Source: Prionace glauca
Lineage: Eukaryota; Chordata; Chondrichthyes; Carcharhiniformes; Carcharhinidae
DNA length: 64,000 bases
Assembly (NCBI GenBank): GCA_037974335.1
Contig: CM075724.1
Location: 72,472,850-72,536,849 of the forward strand
Direction: 5' to 3'
A model generated the notes under the pieces. It was not told where the DNA came from. It made no database searches and saw only the letters and a list, made by a program, of their open reading frames with translations. The first letter of the stretch is position 1; each line of letters starts with the position of its first letter. Position numbers and translations under genes: made by a program. Below are positions 43,769 to 53,460 of this stretch, piece by piece.

Positions 43769-44241
43769 AGGAACACAAGAAATAGAAAAATTCAGCCCCT
43801 CAAGCCTGTTCCGCCATTTATATGATCATGGCTGATCTCATTTTTGCCTCAAATCCACTTTCCTGTCCATTTATCAAAGCCCTTCAAATTTTTACTAATT
43901 GAAAATCTGTCCACTTCTTTCTTAAATTTACTCAATCTCCCAACATCTACCATGCTCCAGGGTAGTGAATTCCACAAACTCATGACCTGTTGAGAGAAAT
44001 GATTTCACCTTGTCACCATTTTAAATCTGCCACCACTTATCCAAATCAATGATCTATTGTTCTAGATTGCTGTACAAAAGGGAACATCCTCTCCCTTATT
44101 ATCTTGTATACCTCAATTAGATCTCCTCTCATTTTTCTGAACTCAAAGGGGTATAGACCTAAATTGCTCAATCTCTCCTTGTAAATCAAGCTCCTCATCT
44201 CTGAAATCAATTTAATATACCTCCATTGAGCCACCTCCAAC
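43769..44241 (-). mobile_element. Old CR1 LINE, 3' end
   Basis: GGAACACAAGAAATAGAAAA, TATATGATCATGGCTGATCT and GATCTCCTCTCATTTTTCTG keep CR1 order on the minus strand. The encoded ISEMRSLIYKERLSNLGLYP is the CR1 C-terminal motif in decayed form. Confidence 0.75.
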
Positions 44242-44379
44242 TGCACAAATCCATCTACCGATGCAGGAACTGCAAACAAGGCAGCACATTCTCCATCTGC
44301 ACACCGACCAAAGCAAAAAACCTCATTGCACACAACTGTACCCTTAACACAGCAAACCAGTCTCACCGTTTCCCAGGCT

Positions 44380-45030
44380 CAAAAAGAAGCAGATAGTCGA
44401 GGAATCGTGGAAAGCATGCAGGCCTGATCCCAAGCACCACCCCCCCCCCCCCCCCCCCCCCCCCAGCCTTCCCAGCTTACTCCTTGCAAATGTTCAATCT
44501 CTGGAAATCAAGCTAGATGAACTTAGAGCCAGACTCACTTTCCAAAGAGAACTGAAGGATTGTTGAGTACTCTGTCTCATGGAGATGTGAGTCACTCCAG
44601 CTTCACCGAACAATGACCTACAACCAGAGGGCTTCTCAATCCATCGAATGGACTGTACAGCAGCCTCAGATAAGGATAGGGGATGTGGGATCTGCGTCCT
44701 AATCAACATCTTGTGGTGCCTCGACATAGCAACTTTCTGCTCCCCTGACCTAGAATACCTGCCCCTAAAATACTGCCCCTACTACCTTCAGCGGGAGTTC
44801 ACTTCCATTATCCTGATGGCAGTTTACATCCAACCCCACGCAGATATGACGATTGCATTGGACGAAGTATACACCACTTTGAATAGCCCTGAGATAAAAC
44901 ATCCCAGGGCCTTGTTCATCGTGGCCAGGGACTTCAGTCAGGCCAAGCTTAAGAGTGTGCTACCAAGATACCACCAACATGTCTCCTGTTCCACCAGAGG
45001 CCCAAACATCCTAGACCATTATACACTAAT
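44380..45030 (+). mobile_element. L2-like LINE, endonuclease fragment
   Basis: The plus strand encodes SLPSLLLANVQSLEIKLDEL, RARLTFQREL, then (from 44648) MDCTAASDKDRGCGICVLIN, CSPDLEYLPLKYCPYYLQRE, SIILMAVYIQPHADM, FIVARDFSQAKLKSVLPRYH and NILDHYTL. These are the APE endonuclease motifs of the L2-like lineage. GDFN is changed to RDFS and two stops lie before 44648, so it is inactive. A run of 25 C at 44440-44464 expands what would be a proline linker. A foldback element cuts the 3' side. Confidence 0.75.
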
Positions 45031-45033
45031 GTC

Positions 45034-45252
45034 AGTAAGAAGTCTCACAATACCAGGTTAAAGTCCAACAGGTTTGTTCAGTAGCACAAGCCACTAACTT
45101 TCAGAGTGCTGCCCCTTCATTACATAAGTGGGAGTTCTGTTCACAAACAGGGCATGTCAAAAGACAAACTCAATTTACAAAATAATGGATGGGATGCAAG
45201 TCTTTACAGGTAATCAAGTCTTAAAGGTACAAACAATGTGAGTGGAAGTGAG
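45034..45252 (+). mobile_element. Foldback/SINE-like element, long form, not palindromic
   Basis: AGTAAGAAGTCTCACAATAC, AGTCCAACAGGTTTGTTCAG, then TTCACAAACAGGGCATG and GTCTTTACAGGTAATCAAGT. It shares its first 90 bp with the left arm at 28864 but continues into a unique body instead of turning back. Confidence 0.65.
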
Positions 45253-48172
45253 TGGGCAAGAGTCTAGTAGATGGAGTACAATGTTGGTAAATATGAGGTC
45301 ATCCATCTTGGTACGAATAACAGCAAAATGGGCTATTACTTAAATGGTAAAAAAAAAATTACAGCATGTTGCTGTGCGGAGTGATCTGGTGTCCTTCTAC
45401 AGGAATCACAAAAAGTTGGTTTGCAAATGCAGCATGTAATTAAGAAAGTAAATGGAATGTTGTCCTTCATTGCTAGAGGAGTGGAGTTTAAAAACAGCAA
45501 GGTTATATTGCAGCTATATAAGGTGCTGCTGGGGCCATACCTCGAGAACTGTGTATCGTTTTGGCCCCCTTAAGAACAAAGAGCAACACAGGAAACAGGC
45601 CCTTTGGCCCAAGAAGCCCACACTGCCATTTTAACATTGTGAGTGCCCTCTTCTACCTATGACCTTTGTCTACACCTATTGGACTTCACAATAAAGGAAT
45701 TGTAACCAGAATGAGGGATGCCTAATTTAGGGACAATTTGTTAACACTAATCAGCCTAAGAGCACGTTTTTGAGGTGTGGGAGGAAACCGGAGAACCTGG
45801 AGAAAACCCATGCAAACACAGGGAGCATGTGCCACAGACACTGGCCCAAATCCATGTATCTGCACTGCAGACAGTGATAGTCACTGAGCTGTCATGTTGC
45901 CCGTCAGCTGGTCCAGTTTAAGTGTATACTAATGACGTGAAGCACTGGGCAACTCGAAGCAACATCCAACGACCCACTGCATGTATGCCCCTTGTTGGAC
46001 AACAAGGTGGACCGAATCACCTGTGGATTAAAAAAAAAGACATCAATCAACATACACAGCTTATAAAGACATTCACGGAATCCCCAGAAGCTCAAACGTA
46101 AGACAAGTGAGCCATAAAATATGTTGGACGGTCCATAGAAATCAGTTGATTCCCAGGAACGTCCTAAGACTCTTGATCCTTATTTAGAACAATCTTTTGT
46201 ACCCCTCCATCTCTAGTCCGCTCATGTGCCTATCTAAGTAAAACTTAAACAACTCTAGCATGCCTGCCTCCACCGCCCTACTTGGCAGTGCATTCCAGGC
46301 CCCCACAACCCTCTGTGTGAAAAGCCTCCCTCTAACATCCGAATTATACCTCGCCACTCTCACCCTAAGCCCGTGGCCCCTCATAATTTTCATATCCAAA
46401 CTGGGAAAAAGCTTACCACTGTTCACTGTATCTATACCCTTCATAATCTTATACACCTCTATTAGATCTCCCCTCATTCAGCATCTTTCTAATGAGAACA
46501 GCCCCAATTTGCCCAATCTCTCCTCATAGCTAAGTCCTTCCATACCAGGCAGCATCCTGGTAAACCTCCTCTGCACTCTCTCCAGGGTCTCCACGTCCTT
46601 CTGGTAGTAAGGCGACCAGAACTGGACGCAGAACTCCAAATGCAGTCTAACCAATGTTCTATACAACTGCAACGTTAGACGCCAGCTTTTATACTCTGTA
46701 CCCCTTCCTATAAAGGCAAGCATACCCACCTGAACTTCCACCTTCAATGACTTGTGTACTTGCACCCCTAGGTCCCTCTGCATTTCTGCACTCAATAGTC
46801 CTACCATTTATCATATAACTTTCCCCTGCACTATTTCTTCCAAAATGCATCACCTCACATTTATTTGGATTAAATTCCACCTGCTATTTCTCTGCCCAAT
46901 ATACTAGCCTATCTATATCCTGCTGTATTGCCTGACACTGCTCATCAATATCAGCAAGTCCAACCATCTTCGTGTCATCTGCAAACTTGCTGATCACACC
47001 AGTTACTCCCTCTTCCAAGTCATTTATGTATATTACAAATAGCAAAGGGCCCAGTACTGAGCCCTGTGGCACACCACTAGTCACAGACCTCCAGCTAGAA
47101 AAAGACCCTTCCACTACTACTCTCTGTCTCCTGTTACCAAGCCAGTTCTCAATCCATCTAGACACCTGTCCTTGTATCCCATGAGCCTTAACCTGTTCCA
47201 CCAACCTACCATGAGGGACTTTGCCAAACCCGTTACTGAAATCCATACAGACGGCATCCATGGCTCGTCCTTCGTTCACCGTTTTTGTCACCTCCTCAAA
47301 AAATTCTACCAGATTCGTAAGGCATAACCTCCCCTTTACAAAGCCATGGTGCCTATCACTAATCAGATTGCCATGCTCTAAATGCATATACATCCTATCT
47401 CTAAGAATCCTCTCCAACAACTTTCCTACCACTGACGTCAAACTCACCAGCCTATAATTACCCAGGTTATCCCTACTACCCTTTTTAAACAATGGGACCA
47501 CGTTTGCTATCCTCCAGTCCTCTGGAACCTCCTGTGTCAAAGAAGAGACAAAGGTTTGTGTCAGAGGCCCAGCAATTTCACCTCTCGTCTCCCTAAGCAG
47601 CCTAGGATCAATGCCATCAGGCCCTGGAGATTTATCAGTGTTAATACTACCTAAAAACTTTACTTACCTTACTTGAGAGTGTGCAGGGGAGATTCACTAG
47701 GTTGTTTCCAGAGTTGAGAGGGTTGGCTTATGAAAAGTGACTGAGTAGACTGGGGCTATACTCATTGGAATTCAAAAGAATGAGGGAAACTCTTATAGAA
47801 ACGTAAAAGATTATGAAGGGAAATATGAAATAAAAGCAGGGAGATTCTTTCCATTGGCGGGTAAAACTAGAACTAGGGGGCATAGCCTCAAAATAAGTGG
47901 GAGCATATTTATGACTGAGCTAAGGAGGAACTGCTTCACCCAAATGGCTGTGAATCTGTGGAATTTCCTGCTCAGTAAAACAGTTGTGGCTACCTCATTG
48001 AATATTTTTAAGGCAAGGATAGATAAATTATTGAACAGTAAAGAAATTAAGGGTTATGGTGAGCAGGCAGGTAAGTGTACCTTAATCCATGAAAAGATCA
48101 GTTTCATTGGTGGCTCAGGCTCAAGGGGCCAGATGGCCTACTCTAGCTCCTAATTCTTATGTTTTTATGTTC
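45253..48172 (+). mobile_element. CR1-a LINE, old copy split by a CR1-d
   Basis: 45253-45572 encodes the region after RT (NKVNGMLSFIARG-like, LENCVSFWPP). 47667-48172 encodes the C-terminus (SIFMTELRRNCFTQMAVNLW) and 3' UTR with GGGGCCAGATGGCCTACTCT. CCTTA at 45568-45572 and 47667-47671 flanks the insertion. Short deletions and stops are present on both sides. Confidence 0.8.
45573..47666 (-). mobile_element. CR1-d LINE, 5'-truncated, with SINE-like 3' UTR and target duplication
   Basis: The 3' UTR (45573-46184) has the tail AAGAACAAAGAGCAACACAG and the body GGAGGAAACCGGAGAACCTG. The coding part (46184-47666) encodes FFTQRVVGAWNALPS-like sequence, [51 protein letters not shown] and EVPEDWRIANVVPLFKKGSR, with a few frame changes. 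The CCTTA duplications lie directly at the UTR tail and at the 5' end. This shows that the SINE-like stretch entered together with the LINE as one unit. Confidence 0.88.
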
Positions 48173-48560
48173 CAGCATGAAAGAAGTGAAATGCTAATTG
48201 GGCATCCAGCAATAATGCAATTCTTTCTGAATCAAGCCTCCATTTCCATTCTGGCAGCAGCAGTCTGTTAAACATAGAATTTTTGCACTGGACATACAAG
48301 GACAACTTTGTGCCATGCATATGTTCTCTAGAAAGCACAGCTTCTTAGCACTCTAGCTCAGACTTCCTCATCAGCATTCAAATGGCTCTGCAATTGCCAT
48401 GGTAGAACAGCAACATTTTGTCCAATAAATTACTGGAATGTTGATGTGTCCTCGGGGTCATGGTTCTGACAAGAAGAGCCTGATGCTCTGTTTCAGGATG
48501 GTAGCATTCATCCCATTTCTCCTTTAGTTCTGCCAACGCCATCTGCCAGCCACTGCTGTT
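48173..48560. other. Unassigned interval
   Basis: About 390 bp. A minus-strand reading frame (WQMALAELKEKWDECYHPET) is open over about 60 codons but I recognise no family. Confidence 0.4.
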
Positions 48561-49083
48561 ACAAAGAACAAAGAACAAAGAACAATCCAGCACGGGAAAC
48601 AGGCCCTTCGGCCCAACGAGCCCGCGCCGCCACATCACCCTACACCTATTCTACCCTGCATGGCTACGAATGGAACCCTACTCAGTCAGATTCAGGGAAG
48701 AAATAGTGTCGATTTGGTAAAAACCGATTAGCCTGAGAGCACATTTTTGGGGTGTGGGAGGAAACCGGAGCGCCCGGAGGAAACCCACGCAACCACAGGG
48801 AGAATGAGCAAACTCCCACAGACACAGGCCCAAATCCATGTGCCTGCACAGCCAGCAGTGCTAGTCACTGAGCTGTTGCGGCGCCCATCTACCGGTCCAG
48901 GATCAAGCACACACACCGACACGAAGTTCTAGGCCACTCCTGGAACTTCCAAGAGCAGCCCAGGCACGACCCGCCGCGTGAATGCCCCTCGTTTGACACG
49001 AGGTGGACCTCCACCTGTGGAATAAAGTCAAAATATTAATCTTACAGCCTGCCTTTCCGGTGTCTCCCGAGGTTTAACCCTAT
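48561..49083 (-). repeat. CR1-d 3' UTR with SINE-like sequence
   Basis: Read on the minus strand, it begins after the ORF2 stop with about 60 bp. It continues through GAGGGGCATTCACGCGGCGG and a tRNA-head-like CAGCTCAGTGACTAGCACTG. It then has the block GGAGTTTGCTCATTCTCCC and GTGGGTTTCCTCCGGGCG that the tRNA-SINEs also carry, and ends GGGCCGAAGGGCCTGTTTCC and the tail. The same order follows the coding region in all three other CR1-d copies that keep it (5004, 45573, 57405). Confidence 0.8.
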
Positions 49084-51942
49084 TTAATATCCCCTACCAT
49101 ATCCCTCCATTCTCGTTTCACTCATGTGCCTATCTAACTGCATCTTAAAAGAGTCCAATGTTCCTGCCTCCACCACCCTACTCGGTAGCGCGTTCCAGAC
49201 CCCTACAACTCTCTGCGTAAAGAACCTTCCTCTCACCTCCAAATTATACCTCTCCCCCCTCACCCTTAAATGATGACCTCTCGTGTTTGTATCCAGTCTA
49301 GGGAGCAGTCTCTCACTATTAACTCTATCCATTCCCTTCATTATCTTATATACTTCTATCATGTCCCCTCTCAATCTCCGCCTTTCCAAGGAGAATAGTC
49401 CCAGTTTCTTCAACCTCTCCTCGTAACCCAGTCCCCCCATGCCAGGCAACATCCTGGTAAACCTCCTCTGCACCCTTTCCAGAGACTCCACGTCCTTCCG
49501 GTAGTAAGGTGACCAGAACTGGACGCAGTACTCCAAATGCGGTCTAACCAACGTTCTGTACAACTGAAGCATTAGACAGCAGCTTTTATACTCTATGCCC
49601 CTTCCTATAAAGGCCAACATCCCATAAGCCTTCCTAACAACCTTCTCCACCTGTGATGCAACCTTCATGGATTTGTGAACCTGCACTCCCAGGTCCCTCT
49701 GTATGTCAATACTCCTAATCGGCCTCCCTTTAATCTCATAGCTCCTCTCTGCATTATTCCGTCCAAAATGCATCACCTCGCATTTGTCAGGATTAAATGC
49801 CATCTGCCACCTATCTGCCCACTGCACCAACCTATCTATATCCTGTTGTATCACCTGACAATCCAGTTCCGTACCCGCCAACCCTGCCATCTTGGTGTCA
49901 TCAGCAAACTTGCTAATCACACCACCTACGCCCTCTTCCAAGTCATTTATGTAGACTACAAAGAGGAGAGGTCCCAGTACTGAGCCCTGCGGCACACCAC
50001 TGGTCACTGACCTCCAGCCCGACAAGGTCCCTTCCACAACTACCCTCTGTCTCCTATTTCCCAGCCAGTTCTCAATCCACCTAGCTACCTTGCCTCGTAT
50101 CCCATGCGCCTTAACCTTTTCTACCAGCCTACCGTGAGGGACTTTGTCAAACGCCTTACTGAAATCCATATAGATGACATCAACGGTTCTCCCATCGTCA
50201 ACCGTTTTTGTCACCTCCTCAAAGAATTCCACCAGATTCGTAAGGCAAGACCTCCCTCTAACAAAGCCATGTTGCGTATCCCTAATCAGATCGCAACGCT
50301 CCAAATGCTCATACATCCTACCCCTAAGTATTTTTTCCATTAACTTCCCTACCACCGACGTCAAACTCACCGGTCTATAATTCCCAGGGTTATCCCTACT
50401 GCCTTTTTTGAACAACGGGACCACATTTGCTACCCTCCAGTCTTCTGGGACCTCACCTGTGTCCAAAGAAGAGACAAAGATTTGCGCCAGAGGCCCAGCA
50501 ATTTCATGTTTCGCCTCCCTAAGCAGCCTGGGATAAATACCATCAGGCCCCGGAGCTTTATCCGTCTTTACGCTACCTAAAAGCCCTAGCACTTCCTCTC
50601 TCGTAATAACTATATCCTGCAAATAAACCTCCACTCCCTCCAAGAGACCACACGATTCCGAACCCCTCTCCTTTGTGAATACCGACGCAAAGTATTCATT
50701 CAGGAGCTCCCCCATCCCCTCCGACTCAATACACAACTCACCACTCTTGTCCCTAAGAGGACCAATTTTCCCTCTAACTACTCTCTTGCCTCTGATATAG
50801 GAATAAAATGCCTTTGGATTTTCCTTAATCCTACCAGCCAAAGCCATCTCATGCCCTCTCTTTGCCCTTCTAATTCCCCTTTTTAGCTCCCTCCTACTCT
50901 CGCTGTATTCTTCCAGCGCACTCTCCGTACCCATTTGTTTTGACCTAACATACGCCTCCCTCTTCTTCCTGACCAAGTCTTCAATATCCTCCGTAATCCA
51001 CGGCTGTCTAATCCTTCCTTTCCCATCCTTTCGCTTAACCGGAACATACCTCCCCTGCAACCATTTCATTTTGTCCCTAAATGCCTCCCACTTGCCAACC
51101 GTGGACTTGCCAGCTAACAGTCCCTCCCAATCAGTTTGCTGCAGCTCCCTCCTAATCCTGCCATAGCTCGCCTTTCCCCAATTCAGCACACTCCCACTCG
51201 GACGGCACTCGTCCCTTTCCATTTTTATCCTAAAGTAGACGGACTTGTGATCACTGTTCGCCACATGTTCGCCTACCTCTACCTCACCCACCTGCCCAGG
51301 TTCGTTTCCCAACACTAGATCCAATATAGCCCCTCCCCTAGTCGGGCTAGTTACATACTGCTCTAGCGACCCTTCCATAACACAGTTCACAAACTCCTCT
51401 CCCTCCATACCCCCAGCTCTAGGCCCCCTCCAATTCACTCCAGGAAAATTAAAATCACCCACTACAACCACTCTGTTCTTCCTGCACCTGTCCAAAATGC
51501 CCCTGCAAATGCCTTCCTCCACTGACTTTGGGCTGTTGGGTGGCCTATAGTACACCCCTAGCAATGTGATCTCTCCCTTTTTACTCCTCAACTCCACCCA
51601 GACTGACTCAATCCCTATCTCTTCCCTATCGTCCTCCCTCTGCACTACTGTGATGCTTTCCTTGACTAACAGTGCCACCCCTCCTCCTCTCTTCATCCCT
51701 CCTCTGTCACACCTAAAACACTTGTACCCAGGAACATTCAGCTGCCAGTCCTGCCCCTCCCGTAACCACGTCTCCGTTACAGCCACCACATCTAACTGCC
51801 TCACAAACATCAAGGCCCCAAGCTCATCCGTTTTCCCTGCCACACTCCTAGCATTGAAACAGACACAGTTCAACCCACAAGTGTCCCTCAGAACCACCTT
51901 CTCCCTGATACTTTTCCTTTCACTCGACTCTCTCCCAGCCAC
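49084..51942 (-). CDS. CR1-d ORF2: APE endonuclease-reverse transcriptase, intact
   Basis: 952 codons without a stop. Endonuclease (about residues 22-235): FNARS (Asn30), VTETWL (Glu57), YYRPPNS, VGDFN (163-165) and NSDH (Asp231, His232). Linker: DKAPGPDGIYPRLL (461-474) and EVPEDWRVANVVPLFKKG. RT: VIYMDFSKAFDKVPHGRLVE (about 589-608), [14 protein letters not shown] (648-661) and SKFADDTKMAG (677-687, both Asp present). C-terminal CR1 region: [30 protein letters not shown] and FFTQRVVGVWNALPSRVVEA. All catalytic residues I can name are present. The frame has GTG, not ATG, at 51942 and stays open upstream past the ORF1 stop in the -1 frame. The first in-frame ATG (residue 45) lies beyond Asn30, so independent AUG initiation would remove an active-site residue. 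Confidence 0.95.
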   Translation of the reverse strand: MAGRESSERKSIREKVVLRDTCGLNCVCFNARSVAGKTDELGALMFVRQLDVVAVTETWLREGQDWQLNVPGYKCFRCDRGGMKRGGGVALLVKESITVVQREDDREEIGIESVWVELRSKKGEITLLGVYYRPPNSPKSVEEGICRGILDRCRKNRVVVVGDFNFPGVNWRGPRAGGMEGEEFVNCVMEGSLEQYVTSPTRGGAILDLVLGNEPGQVGEVEVGEHVANSDHKSVYFRIKMERDECRPSGSVLNWGKASYGRIRRELQQTDWEGLLAGKSTVGKWEAFRDKMKWLQGRYVPVKRKDGKGRIRQPWITEDIEDLVRKKREAYVRSKQMGTESALEEYSESRRELKRGIRRAKRGHEMALAGRIKENPKAFYSYIRGKRVVRGKIGPLRDKSGELCIESEGMGELLNEYFASVFTKERGSESCGLLEGVEVYLQDIVITREEVLGLLGSVKTDKAPGPDGIYPRLLREAKHEIAGPLAQIFVSSLDTGEVPEDWRVANVVPLFKKGSRDNPGNYRPVSLTSVVGKLMEKILRGRMYEHLERCDLIRDTQHGFVRGRSCLTNLVEFFEEVTKTVDDGRTVDVIYMDFSKAFDKVPHGRLVEKVKAHGIRGKVARWIENWLGNRRQRVVVEGTLSGWRSVTSGVPQGSVLGPLLFVVYINDLEEGVGGVISKFADDTKMAGLAGTELDCQVIQQDIDRLVQWADRWQMAFNPDKCEVMHFGRNNAERSYEIKGRPIRSIDIQRDLGVQVHKSMKVASQVEKVVRKAYGMLAFIGRGIEYKSCCLMLQLYRTLVRPHLEYCVQFWSPYYRKDVESLERVQRRFTRMLPGMGGLGYEERLKKLGLFSLERRRLRGDMIEVYKIMKGMDRVNSERLLPRLDTNTRGHHLRVRGERYNLEVRGRFFTQRVVGVWNALPSRVVEAGTLDSFKMQLDRHMSETRMEGYGRGY

Positions 51943-51962
51943 CTCCCCACCCCCCCTCCATA

Positions 51963-52898
51963 TTAGTTTAAACCCTTCGTAAACACCCCAGCTAACCTCC
52001 CCGCTAAGACATTAGTTCCCCTCCCATTCAAATTCTCCTCACCCTTCCTGTACAATTGCCCTTCTCTCTTAAACACCTCCCAGTGATCCACAAAAGTAAA
52101 GCCCTCTACCCTACACCAATCCCTCAACCATGCATTCAGCTGCATGATCTCTTCATTCTTCGCCCTGCTGGTACCGGGCAGCAACCCAGAGATTGCCACC
52201 CTGGAGGTCCTACTCTTTAGTTTGACCCCCAACTCCTTAAATTGCCTACGTACCTCTACCCTACTCCTCCTTCCTATGTCCCCCTCCCCTACATGTACTA
52301 TGACCTCAGCCTGTGCCCCCTCCCCTTTCAAAATTCCCTCTACCCTGTCCGACACATCCTTTACCCCTGCTCCAGGGAAGCAGACCACCATCCTGGAATC
52401 ACGCCTCTGTCCACAGAACCTCCTATCGATACCTCTGACCCTCCCGTCCCCTACCACTATCACCTTACCAGCCCTCTTCTGTCCCTGTAAGTTAGTCTCC
52501 CCCTCCTGCCTATCTTTCAGTCCCCCTGTCGACGAACCCTGGGAGGCCTCTGGGGAGGCTGGGGGTCCCTGACTGCTCTTCTTCTTCCTCTTTCCCCTCC
52601 TCACAGTCGTCCATCCGCCCTTCCTTTCAGCCCTTGAGACCTCCTCCTTCTCATGGTTCCCAGCCATTATCGCCTCGTTCTCCCTTACTAAAAAAGCGTC
52701 CTCCAGCCGCCCTTCGAGTTGCCTGACCCGGGCCCTCAAGCGCTGCAGTTCCAAACATTTACTGCAGATGTGGACCTTGGGGACACGTGACACCACCATG
52801 AACTCCCACATGTGGCACCTGATACAACTTATGTTCCTACCTATATTCCCTGCCATATCCCAACTTCTTGTAAGCTCCCAAAGGTAGAAATCTGCCAC
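51963..52898 (-). CDS. CR1-d ORF1: zinc-finger, coiled-coil and degenerate esterase-like protein
   Basis: 311 codons from the first ATG; the ATG at residue 15 (MAGNIGRNISC) is an equally likely start. C25-x2-C28-H29 and C45-x2-C48 suggest a small zinc-binding unit, followed by a coiled-coil stretch (LELQRLRARVRQLEGRLE, 49-66). A basic linker (RRGKRKKKSSQ) precedes an SGNH/GDSL-esterase-like domain (about 144-311), as known for CR1 ORF1 proteins. The expected GDS is GDG (150-152), GTND is GEGD (204-207), and the DGLHLN block reads KGEENLN (285-291). Catalytic Ser, Asn and His are thus all replaced while the frame stays open. Likely role is RNA binding and chaperoning; hydrolase activity is unlikely. 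It ends GGT TTA AAC TAA, placing a -1 slippery-type heptamer directly before the stop. Confidence 0.88.
   Translation of the reverse strand: MADFYLWELTRSWDMAGNIGRNISCIRCHMWEFMVVSRVPKVHICSKCLELQRLRARVRQLEGRLEDAFLVRENEAIMAGNHEKEEVSRAERKGGWTTVRRGKRKKKSSQGPPASPEASQGSSTGGLKDRQEGETNLQGQKRAGKVIVVGDGRVRGIDRRFCGQRRDSRMVVCFPGAGVKDVSDRVEGILKGEGAQAEVIVHVGEGDIGRRSRVEVRRQFKELGVKLKSRTSRVAISGLLPGTSRAKNEEIMQLNAWLRDWCRVEGFTFVDHWEVFKREGQLYRKGEENLNGRGTNVLAGRLAGVFTKGLN
51966..51972 (-). promoter_or_regulatory. Candidate -1 frameshift site at the ORF1/ORF2 junction of CR1-d
   Basis: Read 5'-3' on the minus strand, T TTA AAC in the ORF1 frame is followed by TAA, TATGGA and a guanine-rich stretch (GGGGGGG, GGGG, GG, GG, GGG within 30 bases). 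UUUAAAC is a well-known -1 slippery heptamer in RNA viruses. Stepping back one base enters the open ORF2 frame. Function is inferred from position only. Confidence 0.55.
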
Positions 52899-53460
52899 TC
52901 ACCTTCTCTAAGCCTACTCTCTGCTAAGCCCTGCGAGCCAAAGCCCTTCTCACTCTGTTCCCCACTCACTCCGCTGCCCGCTCCTGACGCTGCCCGCTCT
53001 ATGCTGCTACCCCTTTTTTATACCCCCCGCTCCCCCTTAACGACTATCCCCTGGCCTAACTTCCGGTACGGAAGTAAACTACACTCTAACAAGCCCCGAG
53101 AACCGGAAGTACAGGAAAATAACGGTTTTTAATTCAAATCAGTCACTCACCACAGCCACAGCCACCAGGTTCAGTGCTCCGGAGAACAATGAGGTGGGTC
53201 CCCGGGTGAGTACCTGATTTATACCCCCCGCTCCCCCTTAACGACTATCCCCTGGCCTAACTTCCGGTACGGAAGTAAACTACACTCTAACAAGCCCCGA
53301 GAACCGGAAGTACAGGAAAATAACGGTTTTTAATTCAAATCAGTCACTCACCACAGCCACAGCACAGTTTACTTCCGTACCGGAAGTTAGGCCAGGGGAT
53401 AGTCGTTAAGGGGGAGCGGGGGGTATAAATCAGGTACTCACCCGGGGACCCACCTCATTG
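52899..53460 (-). promoter_or_regulatory. CR1-d 5' UTR with repeated TATA- and GGAAGT-containing units
   Basis: A 146-bp segment is repeated without change at 53017-53162 and 53218-53363 (period 201 bp). On the minus strand each unit carries GGAAGT/ACTTCC boxes facing each other (ACTTCCGTACCGGAAGT), a further ACTTCCGG, and TATAAA downstream. Such boxes are ETS-type sites by consensus. A third, inverted part-unit occupies 53366-53460. The arrangement resembles monomer-type LINE promoters; activity is inferred. Confidence 0.7.
53187..53460. repeat. 95-bp inverted repeat at the 5' end of CR1-d
   Basis: Arms 53187-53281 and 53366-53460 are inverted copies without visible mismatch, separated by 84 bp. 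The 18-base TTCAGTGCTCCGGAGAAC lies directly outside on both sides (53170-53187 and 53461-53478). Confidence 0.85.

Noticed and set aside
44440-44464. 25-C run as a regulatory or structural element
   Set aside because: It is explained as expansion within a former proline-coding linker of an L2-like LINE.
48378-48560. Minus-strand frame with WQMALAELKEKWDEC as a possible host exon or DNA-transposon remnant
   Set aside because: Only about 60 codons, no family recognised, no splice signals that decide.
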